DNA of 64,000 nt from Plecoglossus altivelis (GCA_036571765.1 BROE01000007.1:7747526-7811525), one strand, 5' to 3'; counted from the first letter of the stretch, positions 9,938 to 20,516 are shown. Numbers and translations: made by a program. The notes: generated by a model from the letters alone, not told the origin.

Positions 9938-10202
9938 TGGTCAGAATGGCAGGACTCCACTCTCCCCTGCAAGACTGAGGAAAACGGAGCGAGAGGAAGA
10001 CGGAACGACGGAGCCATGGAGAGAGAGAGGATAGATAAATGTTTGGTACCACCTGCTGGTGGGAGCCTGTCTCACCATTTGACTGAGGGATGGAAAGGAA
10101 CACGTCCTGAATGAAAGAGGGTGGATGGAGGAAGAGAGGAGACGTACAGGTGCACAGTAATTCATACATACAAACATTTAATCATTCATTCATACAATCG
10201 CA
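9938..10202. other. Unique non-coding stretch
   Basis: Contains the near-palindrome CCACCTGCTGGTGG near 10049. No exon signal. Confidence 0.5.
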
Positions 10203-10331
10203 GTGTAGAGTACAGTGGCAGGCGGAGCAGGGTGGAGTAGACACAGTGTAGCGTGCAGTGGCAGGCGGAGCAGGGTGGAGTAGACACAGTGTAGCGTGCA
10301 GTGGCAGGCGGAGCAGGGTGGAGTAGACACA
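10203..10331. repeat. 43-bp minisatellite, 3 copies
   Basis: Copies start at 10203, 10246 and 10289. The unit contains CAGTGGCAGGCGGAGCAGGG and GTGGAGTAGACACA. Copies 2 and 3 are identical, and copy 1 differs at two positions (GAGTA for GCGTG), so the expansion is recent. Confidence 0.96.
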
Positions 10332-10487
10332 GCAGCCCAGGACAGGACCAGGCCAGCTGGAAGAGAACACTGATGAAAAAGGGACGAGCATTCAGATGAG
10401 GGGAAGACAGACAGACGGAGCCTGGAAACAATCTAGCATTCTACAGAAACACATTCTCACAAGCCAGAATCAAGACAAGGCAGCTGT

Positions 10488-10565
10488 GTGTGTCCATGTG
10501 CGTGTGTGTGTGTCCATGTCTGTGTGTCCATGTCTGTGTGTCCATGTGTGTGTGTGTGTGTGTGT
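10488..10565. repeat. TG-rich array with TGTCCATGTC units
   Basis: Four TGTCCATG words at roughly 14-18 bp spacing are embedded in TG repeats. Confidence 0.85.
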
Positions 10566-10828
10566 ACCAGAGCTGCGGACTGATATGCAGGGGTTTGAAA
10601 TGCTTCTTAGTAATTGGACATTAGTCCTCCAGGAGAGCCTAAAAGCACCAACCCTCGTTCACAGAGCATCCCTCTATCCCCTCTCATCACACTCTTCCCC
10701 TCTCTCTCTCTCTTTGGTCGGCAGGCAGTAATTGTTATGGGCTTTCTGGGGGTGTTAACGGCTGCACAGAGACACTGGACATCACTTTAACAAACACTGA
10801 GTGAGGAGTTTACCATTTAGGCCCGATG

Positions 10829-10880
10829 GTGTGTGTGTGGAAGTGTGTGTGTGTGGAAGTGTGTGTGTGTGGAAGTGTGT
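10829..10880. repeat. 16-bp TG minisatellite
   Basis: GGAAGTGTGTGTGTGT is repeated, with GGAAG at 10839, 10855 and 10871. Confidence 0.9.
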
Positions 10881-10966
10881 CTGTCTACTGAAAGGCCATG
10901 AATCTGAAATGACCCACTTTGTCTATTGAGCCCCTTTTATTGTGAGGTGTCTATCTTTTTACAGTG

Positions 10967-11012
10967 TGTATGTGTGTGTGCACGTGTGTGCGTGTGTGTG
11001 TTTGTGTGGATC
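10967..11012. repeat. Interrupted (TG)n
   Basis: TG repeats with CACG and CG interruptions. Confidence 0.85.
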
Positions 11013-11842
11013 ATTATCATCATCACAGTCTACACTCTCAAAGTGAGGAGGTTTGTGTTAATAATGCAGGATCTGTCCAGCTAGCTGCACTATTATCATT
11101 AAGACTGGTATTTAATTATTAACCACACCAAAACAATCTAACACTTAAGCAACATTAACAAAACACATCAATTGAATCAACTTTTAGCAATCAGTGTTTC
11201 TGGTCCACTTTGTATTAGTTTGCACATCTAGGGACCAATCATTAGTCAATACTCATCGGGGTGGCATCTTCTAATTGGCTGATGGGGTGGCGGCATCATT
11301 CCCTGTCTGGTTACAGCTGTTTAAGTGGCTCGTTCATCATGGGAGCTAATGCTGGAGCCTCAGCAGTCCGCTCCTCGGGTTGGGGGCTTGCTTGGCCCCT
11401 GCCTCTTAGCTGCACAGCCTGCTGGACACTCAGTCGTCTCTAATGGAGACCCATTGTGTCTCTCCCGTCGCCATGGTGACAGAGGTCAGGGATGGAGAGC
11501 AGCTTACTGCAGATCACCAGAGCCTGACCCTGACCCTGACCGTGGACCCGGGTGGCTGATCTCAGAACAGCTGAAAGGCCGTGACGTGCGAGACGATGCA
11601 GAAAAGCGACACACCCTCGCACTGCATGATGGTATCTTCAATGACCCTGCGCTTCAAAGAGCTCCTAACTCTCTAATAAGAGACTTTGAACGCACACACA
11701 CACGCGGCCTCCGATTCACTGTGGAACAGGACAGTCCTATCAATGTTGTGTCAGATTGAGAAGTAGATCGAGGATTAGCCTGAAGGGATGAGGACCTGAT
11801 ACTGCACTCTTCCAAGGCACGCAAGCGATAACTGGTATTAAA
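11013..11842. other. Long unique block, partly AT-rich
   Basis: The block holds 830 bp without a repeat array. Positions 11060-11250 are AT-rich with TTAATTATTAACC-type words. Positions 11250-11760 are GC-richer and hold a 144-codon open frame (11325-11759) of ordinary amino-acid composition. That frame has no splice signals and no recognisable domain, and its length is within chance expectation for 64 kb. Possibly a conserved element. Confidence 0.4.
11467..11480. promoter_or_regulatory. RFX X-box-like palindrome
   Basis: GTCGCCATGGTGAC is a perfect 14-bp palindrome. It matches the RFX consensus GTNRCC(N2)RGYAAC at all but one defined position. Confidence 0.4.
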
Positions 11843-11846
11843 GAGA

Positions 11847-11906
11847 GTGTGTATGCGAGTGTGTCTGCGTGTGTGTCTGCGTGTGTGTCTGCATGTGTGT
11901 CTATGT
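11847..11906. repeat. 12-bp TGTGTGTCTGCG array
   Basis: About four units of TGTGTGTCTGCG with small variants, preceded by a TG run. Confidence 0.9.
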
Positions 11907-12510
11907 ATACTTGCCTGAGTAAAAAGGGGAGGGGGGGTCTTCTATTAATTATAATGGGACTATGATCATGTTGTTTCACAGAAGATAAGGACTGAGCTGA
12001 TCGTGCTGTGTATGTAATTAGCTGTGTGTGTGCTGAGCATGGAGAACACAATGCAGTCTGAGCTAGTTCCCCACAGTGGAGGGATCCGCCTGTAAGGAGA
12101 TGTGTCAGGGCAGGTGACCTGTGGATTCACGTTGGTGGAGGGATACATACCTGTTGGGTCAAGACACACACGCACACATGCACACTCTGTACCACATACC
12201 ACACACTCGAGCAGATCTCAGATACTATATGTATGTACTACGTACATATAAGACCAGGAAACTAGTGCCTAGCCTTCCTCCTCTGCTGCGCTGCCTCCCT
12301 CTCTCTGTCACTTCCTGTTTCCCTCCCTCCCAGCCAGAGCACGCAGACAGCAGCAGAGAGCATGCAGGCCCGCATGGCTATTTGTAATGAATGAGCCGTA
12401 GGTTAATAATAGATGCTACAGTAGTTGTAAGCACTGATGTTTCCACTGTGACAGGATCAGCTCTGAAGGGCTCCACTCTCCTTTCTTTTCAATTATGCCG
12501 GACAAAGAGA
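11907..12510. other. Unique non-coding stretch
   Basis: Complex sequence with a G7 run near 11931, and an AT-rich palindromic patch near 12230-12245 (GTATGTACTACGTACATA). No coding or RNA gene signal. Confidence 0.5.
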
Positions 12511-12620
12511 GAGGGAGAGAAGGAGATGGAGAAAGAGAGAGAGGGGGGGGGGGGGAGTGGGAAGAAAGAGGAGATAGAGGGAAAGAGAAGATAGAGGGAG
12601 AGGGAAGAGAGAGGGACAGA
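12511..12620. repeat. Purine tract with G11 run
   Basis: GAGA-rich strand containing a G-run at about 12544-12554. It could form a triplex or quadruplex. Confidence 0.85.
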
Positions 12621-12785
12621 GAGCCGCAGAGTGTCGGAGGGAGGCAGAATTAAAGAGCCTTTTTGTGGCGTTTAATATCCATTCATTGGCTGCTGTGCTG
12701 ACACAGGGAGAGCAGCGGACACAGGATTTATGGAGGGCTGTAATGGACATGCCCAGAACCAGAGGACTGCAGTCAGCACATTCCC
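12621..12785. promoter_or_regulatory. Candidate conserved non-coding element
   Basis: Dense unique sequence includes GAATTAAAGAGCC, GCGTTTAATATCCATTCATT and GGATTTATGGAGG. TTTATGG-type words match HOX/CDX sites. No open frame. Confidence 0.38.
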
Positions 12786-13195
12786 TTTGCTGCTCTCTCT
12801 CTCTCTTTCTGTCTGAACCACACACACACTGAAACACATGTGCGCGCATCCATGTTCAGCCACTGTTCAAGTACAATCATTTGTAAAAGATACGCAACTG
12901 TTAACCCAAAACAGATGCTTTTGCATACAAAACCACACACACACACACCCTGCACACTGACCTGCCCAGCTGGGGGTCTCCATGTAAGGCCGACGGTGCG
13001 GTGTGGAGTGACCTCTGTCCTGACCTCTGTGCTGCCCTGTGACAAAAACAAACAACAGGTCAACAAAATACTTGGTTTGGTAGGAGGTTAACAAAAAGAT
13101 TTATTTTCAATAAAAGGGCGGAACATCATCATCAATATTACAATAACACACAAACACCGTTGTATTTCCTGTGTGCAAGGAGAGATGATCCTGGA
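12786..13195. other. Unique stretch with duplicated nuclear-receptor half-sites
   Basis: TGACCTCTGTCC at 13009-13020 is followed by TGACCTCTGTGC at 13021-13032. This is an exact 12-bp-period doublet presenting TGACCT twice with a 6-bp spacer. A short CA run lies at 12931-12950. Otherwise unremarkable. Confidence 0.5.
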
Positions 13196-13250
13196 GGGAA
13201 GGAGTGGAGGAGTGGAGGAGTGGAGGAGCAGAGGAGCGGAGGAGAAGAAA
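13196..13250. repeat. 8-bp AGTGGAGG repeat
   Basis: AGTGGAGG is repeated about three times from 13201, then AGCAGAGG and AGCGGAGG variants. Confidence 0.88.
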
Positions 13251-13634
13251 AATGACAGTGTAGCAAGTTTACTTTAGGAAGTGCTTCCCTCAACAAAGCC
13301 ATGTGTGTATCAGAACAGACTCTAGGGGGTAGCTACAACAACAGCACTGTCGCCTCTACACCAACAGTATCACCCAACCTAATGGCCACCAGTGTGTCTA
13401 CACGTGGGTGTGTGTATGTGTGGAGCGGAGAAAGAAAGCCATTCGGATTAAAAATGCATGTAGCCAGGCCGCTTCTACGGACACGGGGAGGAGTGGCATA
13501 GCGGTGTATCTTTTAAATGGTCATCATTAATCTGATGGATGGATCTAACCCTGCAGGAGAGATGAAGACAGGGAGGGAGAGAGCAAAGGAGGACAAAAAC
13601 TTGTTGCAACAGGGTTTGGCCTATTCTGTATCCA
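13251..13634. other. Unique non-coding stretch
   Basis: Complex sequence without repeats. A TG patch lies near 13406-13421. No exon signal. Confidence 0.5.
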
Positions 13635-13644
13635 GTGTGTGTGT

Positions 13645-13688
<44 letters not shown>
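13635..13688. repeat. (GT)n microsatellite
   Basis: GT run of about 27 repeats with one TTCG interruption near the start. Confidence 0.95.
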
Positions 13689-13692
<4 letters not shown>

Positions 13693-13856
13693 TGAGCCAT
13701 AATGTGTGTTGATGAGTGTATACCGTGTTTGTGTATGTGAGTGTGTGTGTGCAAAGTTTTGCTGACCTGTCCATACTTTCCTGGCATGATTCCAGTGACA
13801 GAACACTATCGATCTTCCAGCCCTCACTCCCTCCCCTGGCTCCACCCAAACAACAG

Positions 13857-13928
13857 CAACATAGAACAGAATAGGATAGAATGTGATAGAATCGAATAGA
13901 ACCAGAACGGAATAGAATTTAATAGTAT
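13857..13928. repeat. Degenerate (ATAGA)n pentanucleotide
   Basis: AGAATAGGATAGAATGTGAT and following variants keep an approximate 5-bp period in AATAG/ATAGA words. Confidence 0.8.
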
Positions 13929-13977
13929 AGCGTTGTCTCGCTCTCCTTCCTTCTCCACCTTAACATACGCACACTGA

Positions 13978-13978
13978 T

Positions 13979-14013
<35 letters not shown>
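13978..14013. repeat. (CA)n microsatellite
   Basis: A pure CA run of about 17 repeats. Confidence 0.95.
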
Positions 14014-14015
<2 letters not shown>

Positions 14016-14112
14016 TAACTCTGTAGCTGATTGCTGATAGCTTTTTATGGCTTCCAGTGTTGGCAGTAAACGATAAGTGACATAGATGGGTCAGCCTTTG
14101 CTGGTATAGTAT

Positions 14113-14192
14113 GCATGTGTGTGTGCAAGTTGATCATGAGTGTGTGAGTGTGTGTGTGTGTGTGCGTGTGTGCGAGTGTGTGTGTGTGTTAG
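14113..14192. repeat. Interrupted (TG)n
   Basis: TG repeats with GAGTG, GCG and CAAG interruptions. Confidence 0.88.
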
Positions 14193-14194
14193 AG

Positions 14195-14335
14195 AGCCTG
14201 TGTCTTCTGACCTCGTCTGGGGCCTAGCAGGTAACCAGGGGTAATTCCATTAAACAGCCAGTAATTCAACACCCGCTTAATCAAATCAACCTTAATAACT
14301 CCAATCAAATTACACCAGCCTCCAGAGTACTAGCT
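14195..14335. promoter_or_regulatory. Candidate conserved non-coding element
   Basis: AT-rich unique sequence carries GGTAATTCCATTAAAC, AGTAATTCAAC, CTTAATCAAATC and CCTTAATAACTCC. It has repeated TTAAT/AATTA words and no open frame. Confidence 0.4.
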
Positions 14336-14339
14336 CGCA

Positions 14340-14715
14340 GAGACTGGAGGGAGGGAGGGAGGTAGGCAGGGAGGGAGGGAGGAGGCGAAGGAGGCTAGGA
14401 GAGAGAATAAAATAGAAAAATCTGAGGGAACTGGAAACAGAGAAAAAAGGGGGAGGAGGATAGAAAGAAATGTAGTGCATTGTGAAACGAACTAAATGAT
14501 GTATGAAAGCTAGAATTGTAATCGGAGAGACGTGAATGGAAGGAGACATGACCACGGGGAGAGGAGTTACATGAGGGGAGAGGGAAGAAGAGAGGAGAGG
14601 AGAGGAGGAGGAGACAACAGAGAAGAGGAGAGGAGGAGGAATAGAGGCCAAACTCTAAGTGGGCAGAGGAGGGTTGAGGTCAGGACCAGAGGAGAGAGGG
14701 GCTCACATAGAGCAG
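14340..14715. repeat. Purine-rich region with (GGGA)n array
   Basis: GGGAGGGAGGGA units at 14347-14385, then mixed GA/GGA tracts (14575-14640), with a unique AT-rich gap at 14465-14540. Confidence 0.8.
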
Positions 14716-14810
14716 GGTTAGTGTAGCTGGCAGGCCACTTCAGGAAAAGAGCTACATTTAAACCTGTTAACCTGAATCTCATTTCAACCATGTGTCACTG
14801 AAGGCCTTTA

Positions 14811-15020
14811 GTGTGTGTGTTTGTGTGTGTGCATCTGTGTGCGTGTCTGTGTATGTGCCTGTCTGTGTGTGTACGTCTGCATGTGTGTCTTCACCTGCCA
14901 GCAGACACTAAAGAAATAGATTTGGTAATGCTGAAGTGGTTTCTGAAGACCAGTGTGCAGAATAATTGACCCCCTTACTCACTTGTGTGTGTACATGTGT
15001 GTGTATGTGTGTGTGTGAGT
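14811..15020. repeat. Two interrupted (TG)n tracts
   Basis: TG-rich at 14811-14888 and 14983-15019, separated by about 90 bp of unique sequence. Confidence 0.85.
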
Positions 15021-15029
15021 GATGGAAAA

Positions 15030-15178
15030 GAGTGGAAGGGACAGAGGCTAGGAGAAGTGGGCGTGGGAGAAGGAAAGACATGGAGACGGAGAGAAAGAGA
15101 GAGAGAGAGACACACACAGAGATAGAAAAAGACACAGAGAAAGACACACACACACACAGAGAGACACAGAGAGAGAGC
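15030..15178. repeat. Purine/(GA)n tract grading into ACACAGAG repeat
   Basis: GGAGA-rich sequence gives way at about 15090 to GAGAGAC and ACACACAGAGA units. Confidence 0.85.
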
Positions 15179-15179
15179 C

Positions 15180-15460
15180 CCTCCGCCAGGTTCTTTTATG
15201 AATGGCCTGGGCTCATGTTGTCACTGGCCAGCCGGCGTCTGCAGGAGGGGCTGGTGACTAATGGCAGCGTGGGCACGCCTGTCCTCGCCACCTTTACTAA
15301 ACCACATGTAGCAAATGTTAACGAGAGCTCCCAAATGCCAGCGAGCAGGGGTGCGAGCAGCTTTAATACCCTGGCACTGATAAATAACACCCAGCACTGC
15401 TGTAAGGGGCACCACAGCCAGAGCACAGAGGCCTGCCCCACAAGATGCCATGCTACGCTG
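15180..15460. promoter_or_regulatory. Candidate conserved non-coding element
   Basis: 280 bp of balanced, non-repetitive sequence lie between two purine tracts. It includes TTTTATGAATGGCC, TTTACTAAACCACATG and GCTTTAATACCC words. Bottom-strand frames run through it but lack splice sites and codon character. Its sharp contrast with the flanks suggests constraint. Confidence 0.42.
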
Positions 15461-15560
15461 AAAGAGGGTGGGGAGAGGGGGGAGGGGAGAGTAGCAGCAG
15501 AGAGAGGGAGAAGAGAGAGAGGCAGGGAAGAGAGAGAGGCAGGGAGGAGGGGATGGAGGA
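15461..15560. repeat. Purine tract with GAGAGAGGCAGGGA unit
   Basis: GAGAGAGGCAGGGA recurs at about 15516 and 15531. Confidence 0.85.
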
Positions 15561-15800
15561 AGCGGGACAAGTATGTGTCTTCATGTATTCACACAGAAAA
15601 TCTAAAAAGCCGGTTATGACCATTTTTAAATGTGTTATTTCTATCCATCCTTTTAACTATGCAATTTCCTGCATCTAGGTTTTTTACTAAACAGTTTTGC
15701 AGGTTTTTTTGTTCATTTTGTCAGTTAATTGCTTAATGTCGTCAACAGTTTAGTTTTATAAATCAAAAATCTGCTTCAGCCAATAAAGCAGCGTCAATTG
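15561..15800. other. AT-rich unique block
   Basis: T-rich sequence with TTAATTGCTTAATG and CAATAAAGC. AATAAA at 15782 matches a polyadenylation hexamer, but no upstream exon supports a transcript end. Confidence 0.4.
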
Positions 15801-15960
15801 AATTGAGAGAGCGCGAGACAGAGAGAGAGAAATGAAGGAGATGAGACAACCCAAGAGATGAGTGCAGAGGATGGAAAAGGAAAGCGAGAGAAGGGAGAGA
15901 AGAGGGTGTTATGCAGATAAAGAGAGTCTGCAGCACTAATAAAACAAGAGACGAAGAGAG
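15801..15960. repeat. Purine-rich tract
   Basis: GAGAGC/GAGACA-rich sequence with a unique insert at 15905-15945. Confidence 0.7.
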
Positions 15961-16273
15961 GAGGGCCGCTGATGGGGCAACGATGTAAAAGTGATAAACG
16001 ACAAACCGTAAAGCCTCCAAAAATAAAAGAACACGACAAAAACACCCAAGTCCACACACGTATGTAGAGAGACACGTGCACGCACGCACACGCAAACACA
16101 AACGCCCCATGCACGCATCATAACAATGTACAGTATGAATGATACCAAACAACAGCATGGTTTATTTCCAATTTGTGTTGATTTAAGGAAATATAAGATG
16201 CAGTAAAATGTAACAAGGATGTAAAATTGTGCTGTAAAGATCCATCATGCTCGTTGGCGGCTGGGTGCAGGTG
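15961..16273. other. Unique AT-rich stretch
   Basis: No repeat array and no gene. Scattered CACGCAC words lie at 16076-16100. Confidence 0.5.
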
Positions 16274-16331
16274 AACACACACACACACATTCACACACAC
16301 GCACACACACACGCACACACACACACACACA
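16274..16331. repeat. (CA)n with TTCACAC and CACG interruptions
   Basis: CA repeats broken three times. Confidence 0.93.
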
Positions 16332-17378
16332 AGCTCAAAGTCTGAATGTGAAAACTCGTTATTTCAGCAGGACAAGAAGTCGTTATGGCGAGGGTGTGTA
16401 GCTGGGATTAGGGGGATGAGCGTTGCCAGGTTTATGGCGGGGAGGAGAGCTGGTTGTTATGGTAATGAGAGAGGAGCAGTCCGGATGGAATTCACTGAGG
16501 TATGCGGCTGATGGAGAGTGAGTGCGTGCGTGCGCGTGTGTGTGTGTGTGTGCGCACGGACTGTAATCAGGCCTTCGTGAGAGTGTGTTATGCTCACAGT
16601 AATGTGCTAGATTGATGAGATCTCTCCTAGAGAGAGACCAGCGTCTCGCTAAACATTCAAGAGGTTTATACTGTTCTTTGTCTGGTTTCTCTTAAACAAC
16701 ATGACCTACTGATTCACAAGGAAAAAAACAATCAAACAGGTATTAAACATGATCAGCTGTAGAAGTAATTACAGAGAATCCTCCCTATGCTGTATCTGCA
16801 CCAGCAGTGCCAGCTGGCTGCTGGGTTTACCTGTAGTGGGTCACTGAGAGGGGTGGGGTAGTGACATTAGATGTGGAGCAAGGGGCGTGGATCCTGAACC
16901 TCCGAGGCGAGGTCACATCCTGTCTTTCCCACCAGAGGGCTAATGGTTCCACTGATCAAACCCACTAAATCTGTCATTGAGAAGCTAGCACAGACAGGAG
17001 GTTGATGATGTTAGCGGGAACGCTAATCGTGTTAGCTCGGTACACAAAGGGAATGAGAGGAGAGAGCGAGCTCTGTCCACACTGCTACCCAGCCCTGGTA
17101 CATGGAGGAGAGAGGGAGACCCTGGTGTTTGTAGCAGGGTAGCGACAGCTGAAGTTGTTTACCAGCTGAAGCAGCTCTACAACACACCTACAGTGCAGCC
17201 TCACGGCTCAGCGGCCTCTCTGTTTGACGACATGCTGATAGTCATTTCTACCCATGGCCAACTGTAATGTGTAAATCCCCTATAAAGCTTTATTGTGTGT
17301 GTATACGACAGTATGGCTGGATGTGGGTTCTGCTCTTTATGTCTTAGATGAGGAGGACCCCAACCTCAGCACTACAGG

Positions 17379-17379
<1 letters not shown>
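16332..17379. other. Long unique block, possible conserved elements
   Basis: More than 1 kb with only a short TG/CG run (16520-16552). It includes the RFX-like GTTGTTATGGTAAT at 16453-16466 (two mismatches to the consensus), a near-palindrome TCTCTCCTAGAGAGAGA near 16621-16637, and GTTAGC/GCTAAT words at 17010-17035. No coding signal. Confidence 0.4.
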
Positions 17380-17410
<31 letters not shown>

Positions 17411-17428
17411 GTGCGTGCGTGTGTGTGG
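17380..17428. repeat. (TG)n(CG)n Z-DNA-prone tract
   Basis: Alternating pyrimidine-purine sequence, with TGTGCGCGCGCGTGTG at its centre. This is the classic composition for left-handed DNA. Confidence 0.92.
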
Positions 17429-17525
17429 GTCGCGGTCTGGGGCCCCCTTGTCCCATCTGCATACTTCCTCCCAGGGGATGCATACAATGGCAACTCTTAA
17501 ATGAGCCATGCATAAATGGATGAAG
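17429..17525. promoter_or_regulatory. Candidate element with POU/SOX-like words
   Basis: GGATGCATACAATGG (17477-17490) places an ATGCAT POU-type word next to ACAATGG, a SOX consensus. CCATGCATAAATGG follows 25 bp later. The spacing is not the canonical OCT-SOX arrangement. No open frame of note. Confidence 0.35.
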
Positions 17526-17890
17526 TGGTGTGTGTGTGTGTGTGTCGGCCAGTGTATTCTTCATATATGTGTTTTATTCACTCGCGTACATGCCGGTGGT
17601 GGCAGATTTGTAATTGAAAGAGGGGGATTGAAAAATAGAGAGACGTAAGGAGGGAGATGGAGACAAAGAGAGAGAGAGATGGAGACAGAAAGGTGAAACT
17701 CAGGAGAGAGGTGTAAAGCGTCAGACACGATTAACCTCTGGAATAATTCAGGCAGCACATGTGCAGTAAACACCTGGATCGGAGAGATGAGTGGAGAGAG
17801 GGATGGTAGAGGTGTGGAGGGGTATGGGGGGGAAGAGTGTAATGTGATAATGTAATGAGGCCCGTAGGGTGTTAGGAAGTAACAGAGTGT
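17526..17890. other. Unique stretch with TG and GA patches
   Basis: A TG run at 17528-17544, purine-rich 17610-17710 and 17780-17835. Nothing else recognised. Confidence 0.55.
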
Positions 17891-18192
17891 GTATGTCTTC
17901 ATCTCGCCTCTGTTGTTGTGCAGTGTGTGCGTGTGTGTGATTCTGAGGTTTGGTTCCACATGGCAGTCCTGCTTCTAAAACTCTGTCAGAGTGTTCCCAG
18001 ACAGCCACCACCCTGCGGCCCAGGGAGAGCCTCCCAACTCAAGGCCCAGCCAGGGAGAGCTGTTCTGGGACACAAAAGGCCCCCACAGGGCCCTTGTGGA
18101 GCCTGGAGCTACCTGGTCTGGACATCTCACGGCCCATAGACCTTCCTGGCAAGGAAAGACAACACCATGAGCCCCTCCGAGACAAATAAGAA
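17891..18192. other. Unique GC-richer stretch
   Basis: GC-rich, with CCCAGGGAGAGC-type words repeated at about 18021 and 18049. Open frames on both strands lack splice signals. No assignment. Confidence 0.4.
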
Positions 18193-18378
18193 ACACACAC
18201 ACACACACTCACACACACTAACACACACTCACCTCAGACAACAACAGAGGGGCAAGATGAAGACACTCTTCATTCCTGGTTTGCTCATAGAGGAACACTA
18301 GGCCTTGGAGGGGCATACAAGTTATGCCCGCACGCAAACACACACACAGACACACACACACACACACAAACACACAGA
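18193..18378. repeat. Two (CA)n tracts
   Basis: CA-rich at 18193-18231 and 18336-18378, with 100 bp of unique sequence between. Confidence 0.88.
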
Positions 18379-19150
18379 CATACACACTCCTGAGCTGGGA
18401 GGCTACTTCATGGCTCTAAAACTGCTGAGCTGAGGATAATCTGAGCTAGCATTATCAGCTGGTGTCAGTGGTAGAGGGAAACAATGCAAGACTAATGGCA
18501 CTGCTAGTAAATGTGTGTGTGTATGGACACGCATTTGCACCCGTTTGTTAGAGTGTGTTTTTACAAGTGTGTGCAGGATTGTGTATTAGGATGCATCTGT
18601 GCATGCACGAGTGTTGGGGTGTTTCGGTCTGTGTGTGTGTGCATGTGTGTGTGTCAGACAGGAATGTCTTAATGCTAACTCAGACCAGGGTGATAATGTA
18701 TGCACTCCTGGGTGCTTTGGTGTGTCACAGGAGAAAGACAGTGGTCGGGTTGGGGAGCTGGCACAGCTAGGCTAACATGTAGCTGCTAGGTGGCCTGGGG
18801 AAGAGGAGGGGGAGGAGGAGCGGGAGGAGGACAGGAGGGGAGGAGATACAAAAGGGGAGGAGGATGAACAGGAAAGAAGAGGGGTTAGGATAAAGTGAGA
18901 GATGAAGGAGGAGAGGAAGATATGGTTGGGGAGTGTGTATGTGTTCCATGCACAATACTCTAAAAGTCACAGAAACCAGGAAATTAAGTCATATTGGACA
19001 ATAAATCTCTGAGTCACTGAAAGGCTGCTGATGTATACTAGAACTGAGCTGAGTCTGAGTCTACACAGAGCAGAAACCAGCCTGAAGATGAAGGAATGGA
19101 GAGAAAGAGGGATCTGCCAATTGGAGAGGCTGGCAGTGGCATGTCCACCC
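18379..19150. other. Unique stretch with TG and purine patches
   Basis: Includes CTGAGCTAGCATTATCAGCTGG near 18441, a TG-rich patch (18515-18656) and a purine-rich patch (18797-18925). No exon or RNA gene was recognised. Confidence 0.5.
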
Positions 19151-19157
19151 CAGGCCC

Positions 19158-19160
<3 letters not shown>

Positions 19161-19190
<30 letters not shown>

Positions 19191-19268
19191 GTATGTATGC
19201 AGGGGTTGGTTGTGTGTGTGTGTGTCTATGCGAAGGTTGTTTGTCTGTGTGCCTATGCGAGGGTTGTT

Positions 19269-19315
<47 letters not shown>

Positions 19316-19344
19316 ATGTGTGTGTATGTGTGTGTGTGTGTGTG
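19161..19344. repeat. TG-rich array with CTATGCGAAGGTTG units
   Basis: Long TG runs surround two copies of CTATGCGARGGTTGTTTG (near 19228 and 19252) spaced 24 bp apart. Confidence 0.9.
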
Positions 19345-19458
19345 ATGATACATTGTTATAGACCATCTGTAACGGAGAGGCTGAATTTATGTTTATGGCC
19401 AAAGAGAGCTAAAAGGCTGTCCATTACAGTCACATAGGCGGCTTTCACCAGACCCCTG

Positions 19459-19975
19459 AGCACACACACACTTACGCACATTTGCACACTCACACACACA
19501 CTTACACAGACACTTACACACACACACACACACTTACACAGACACTGATACACACACACATACTTACACAGACACACAAACACGCACACACACAGATGCA
19601 CAAACACACACACACACCGATGCACAAACACACACAGACACATTTACACAGATACACAAACATACACAAACCTCCATAGACACACAAACACACACACTCA
19701 CGCACACAGATACATAAACACATGCACACAGTTATATAAATAAACAAACACACACACACTCACGCACACAGATACACAAACACATGCACACTGTTATATA
19801 GATTAACAAACACACACACTTACACAGATGCACAAATACACAAATACAAACACACATACTCACACAACCAACGATCTGAACACATACAGTACACAAACAC
19901 AAAATCAAGCACATCAAGTATGCACAATTTCTCTCACACAAACACACACACACACACACACACAAACATGCATGG
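19459..19975. repeat. CA-rich minisatellite, about 500 bp
   Basis: CA repeats carry ACACTTACACAGACAC units and, from 19685, a 62-bp repeat containing ACTCACGCACACAGATACA and GTTATATA (starts near 19695 and 19757, with a third partial copy from about 19819). Confidence 0.9.
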
Positions 19976-20194
19976 CATCAGGAGTTTGCATGTTGCTGTC
20001 ATGTGTCGATCAATAGAAAGTCTGCAGTTACTCACATGCTGCTCATTTAGAGTGCTCTTTACTACAACATATTTTCTTAGAGTAAACGTGTGTGTGTGTT
20101 TGTGTGTCTTATGTGAGAGTGGTGATGAAATGCCAGGCCTGAAAGGGGGAAACTGGAAAGAGAACAAATAACCCATTAGTGGGTTCCCATATAG
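19976..20194. other. Unique stretch
   Basis: Includes a short TG run at 20089-20107. Nothing recognised. Confidence 0.5.
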
Positions 20195-20242
20195 TATGTG
20201 TATGTGTGTGTGTGTTTGTGTGTGTGTGTGTTTGTGCGTGTT
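20195..20242. repeat. (TG)n with TTTG interruptions
   Basis: TG repeats with TGTTTGTG at regular spacing. Confidence 0.92.
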
Positions 20243-20370
20243 GTTCCGTGTTGTGTGTCAGAGAGATGGAGGGAGTGCACTTGGTGTGAGATGATTGGTG
20301 CACATAAAGAAGGCCATTGTGCTGACAATCGCGGAAAAGAAGCAGAACAGAAGCTGCGTTCACACCTCCT

Positions 20371-20409
20371 TCCCTCCATCCCTCCATCCCTCCATCCCTC
20401 CATCCCTCT
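20371..20409. repeat. (CCATCCCT)n 8-bp repeat
   Basis: Nearly five perfect 8-bp units. Confidence 0.95.
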
Positions 20410-20516
20410 TTCTACCCCTCCATCCACTGTCGCTTTATTGATTCTTAAATGACACCAGAGTCACTGTCATGGATCTGCTGTGACACTCCAGTGCTTCAGT
20501 TTCATTAGGAGTGGGT

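Noticed and set aside
11325..11759. 144-codon frame of normal composition
   Set aside because: Within chance expectation for the number of frames in 64 kb. No domain, no splice sites, and the composition follows the surrounding non-coding DNA.
15782..15787. AATAAA as a polyadenylation site
   Set aside because: No upstream exon or GT-rich downstream element. Single hexamers are frequent in AT-rich DNA.
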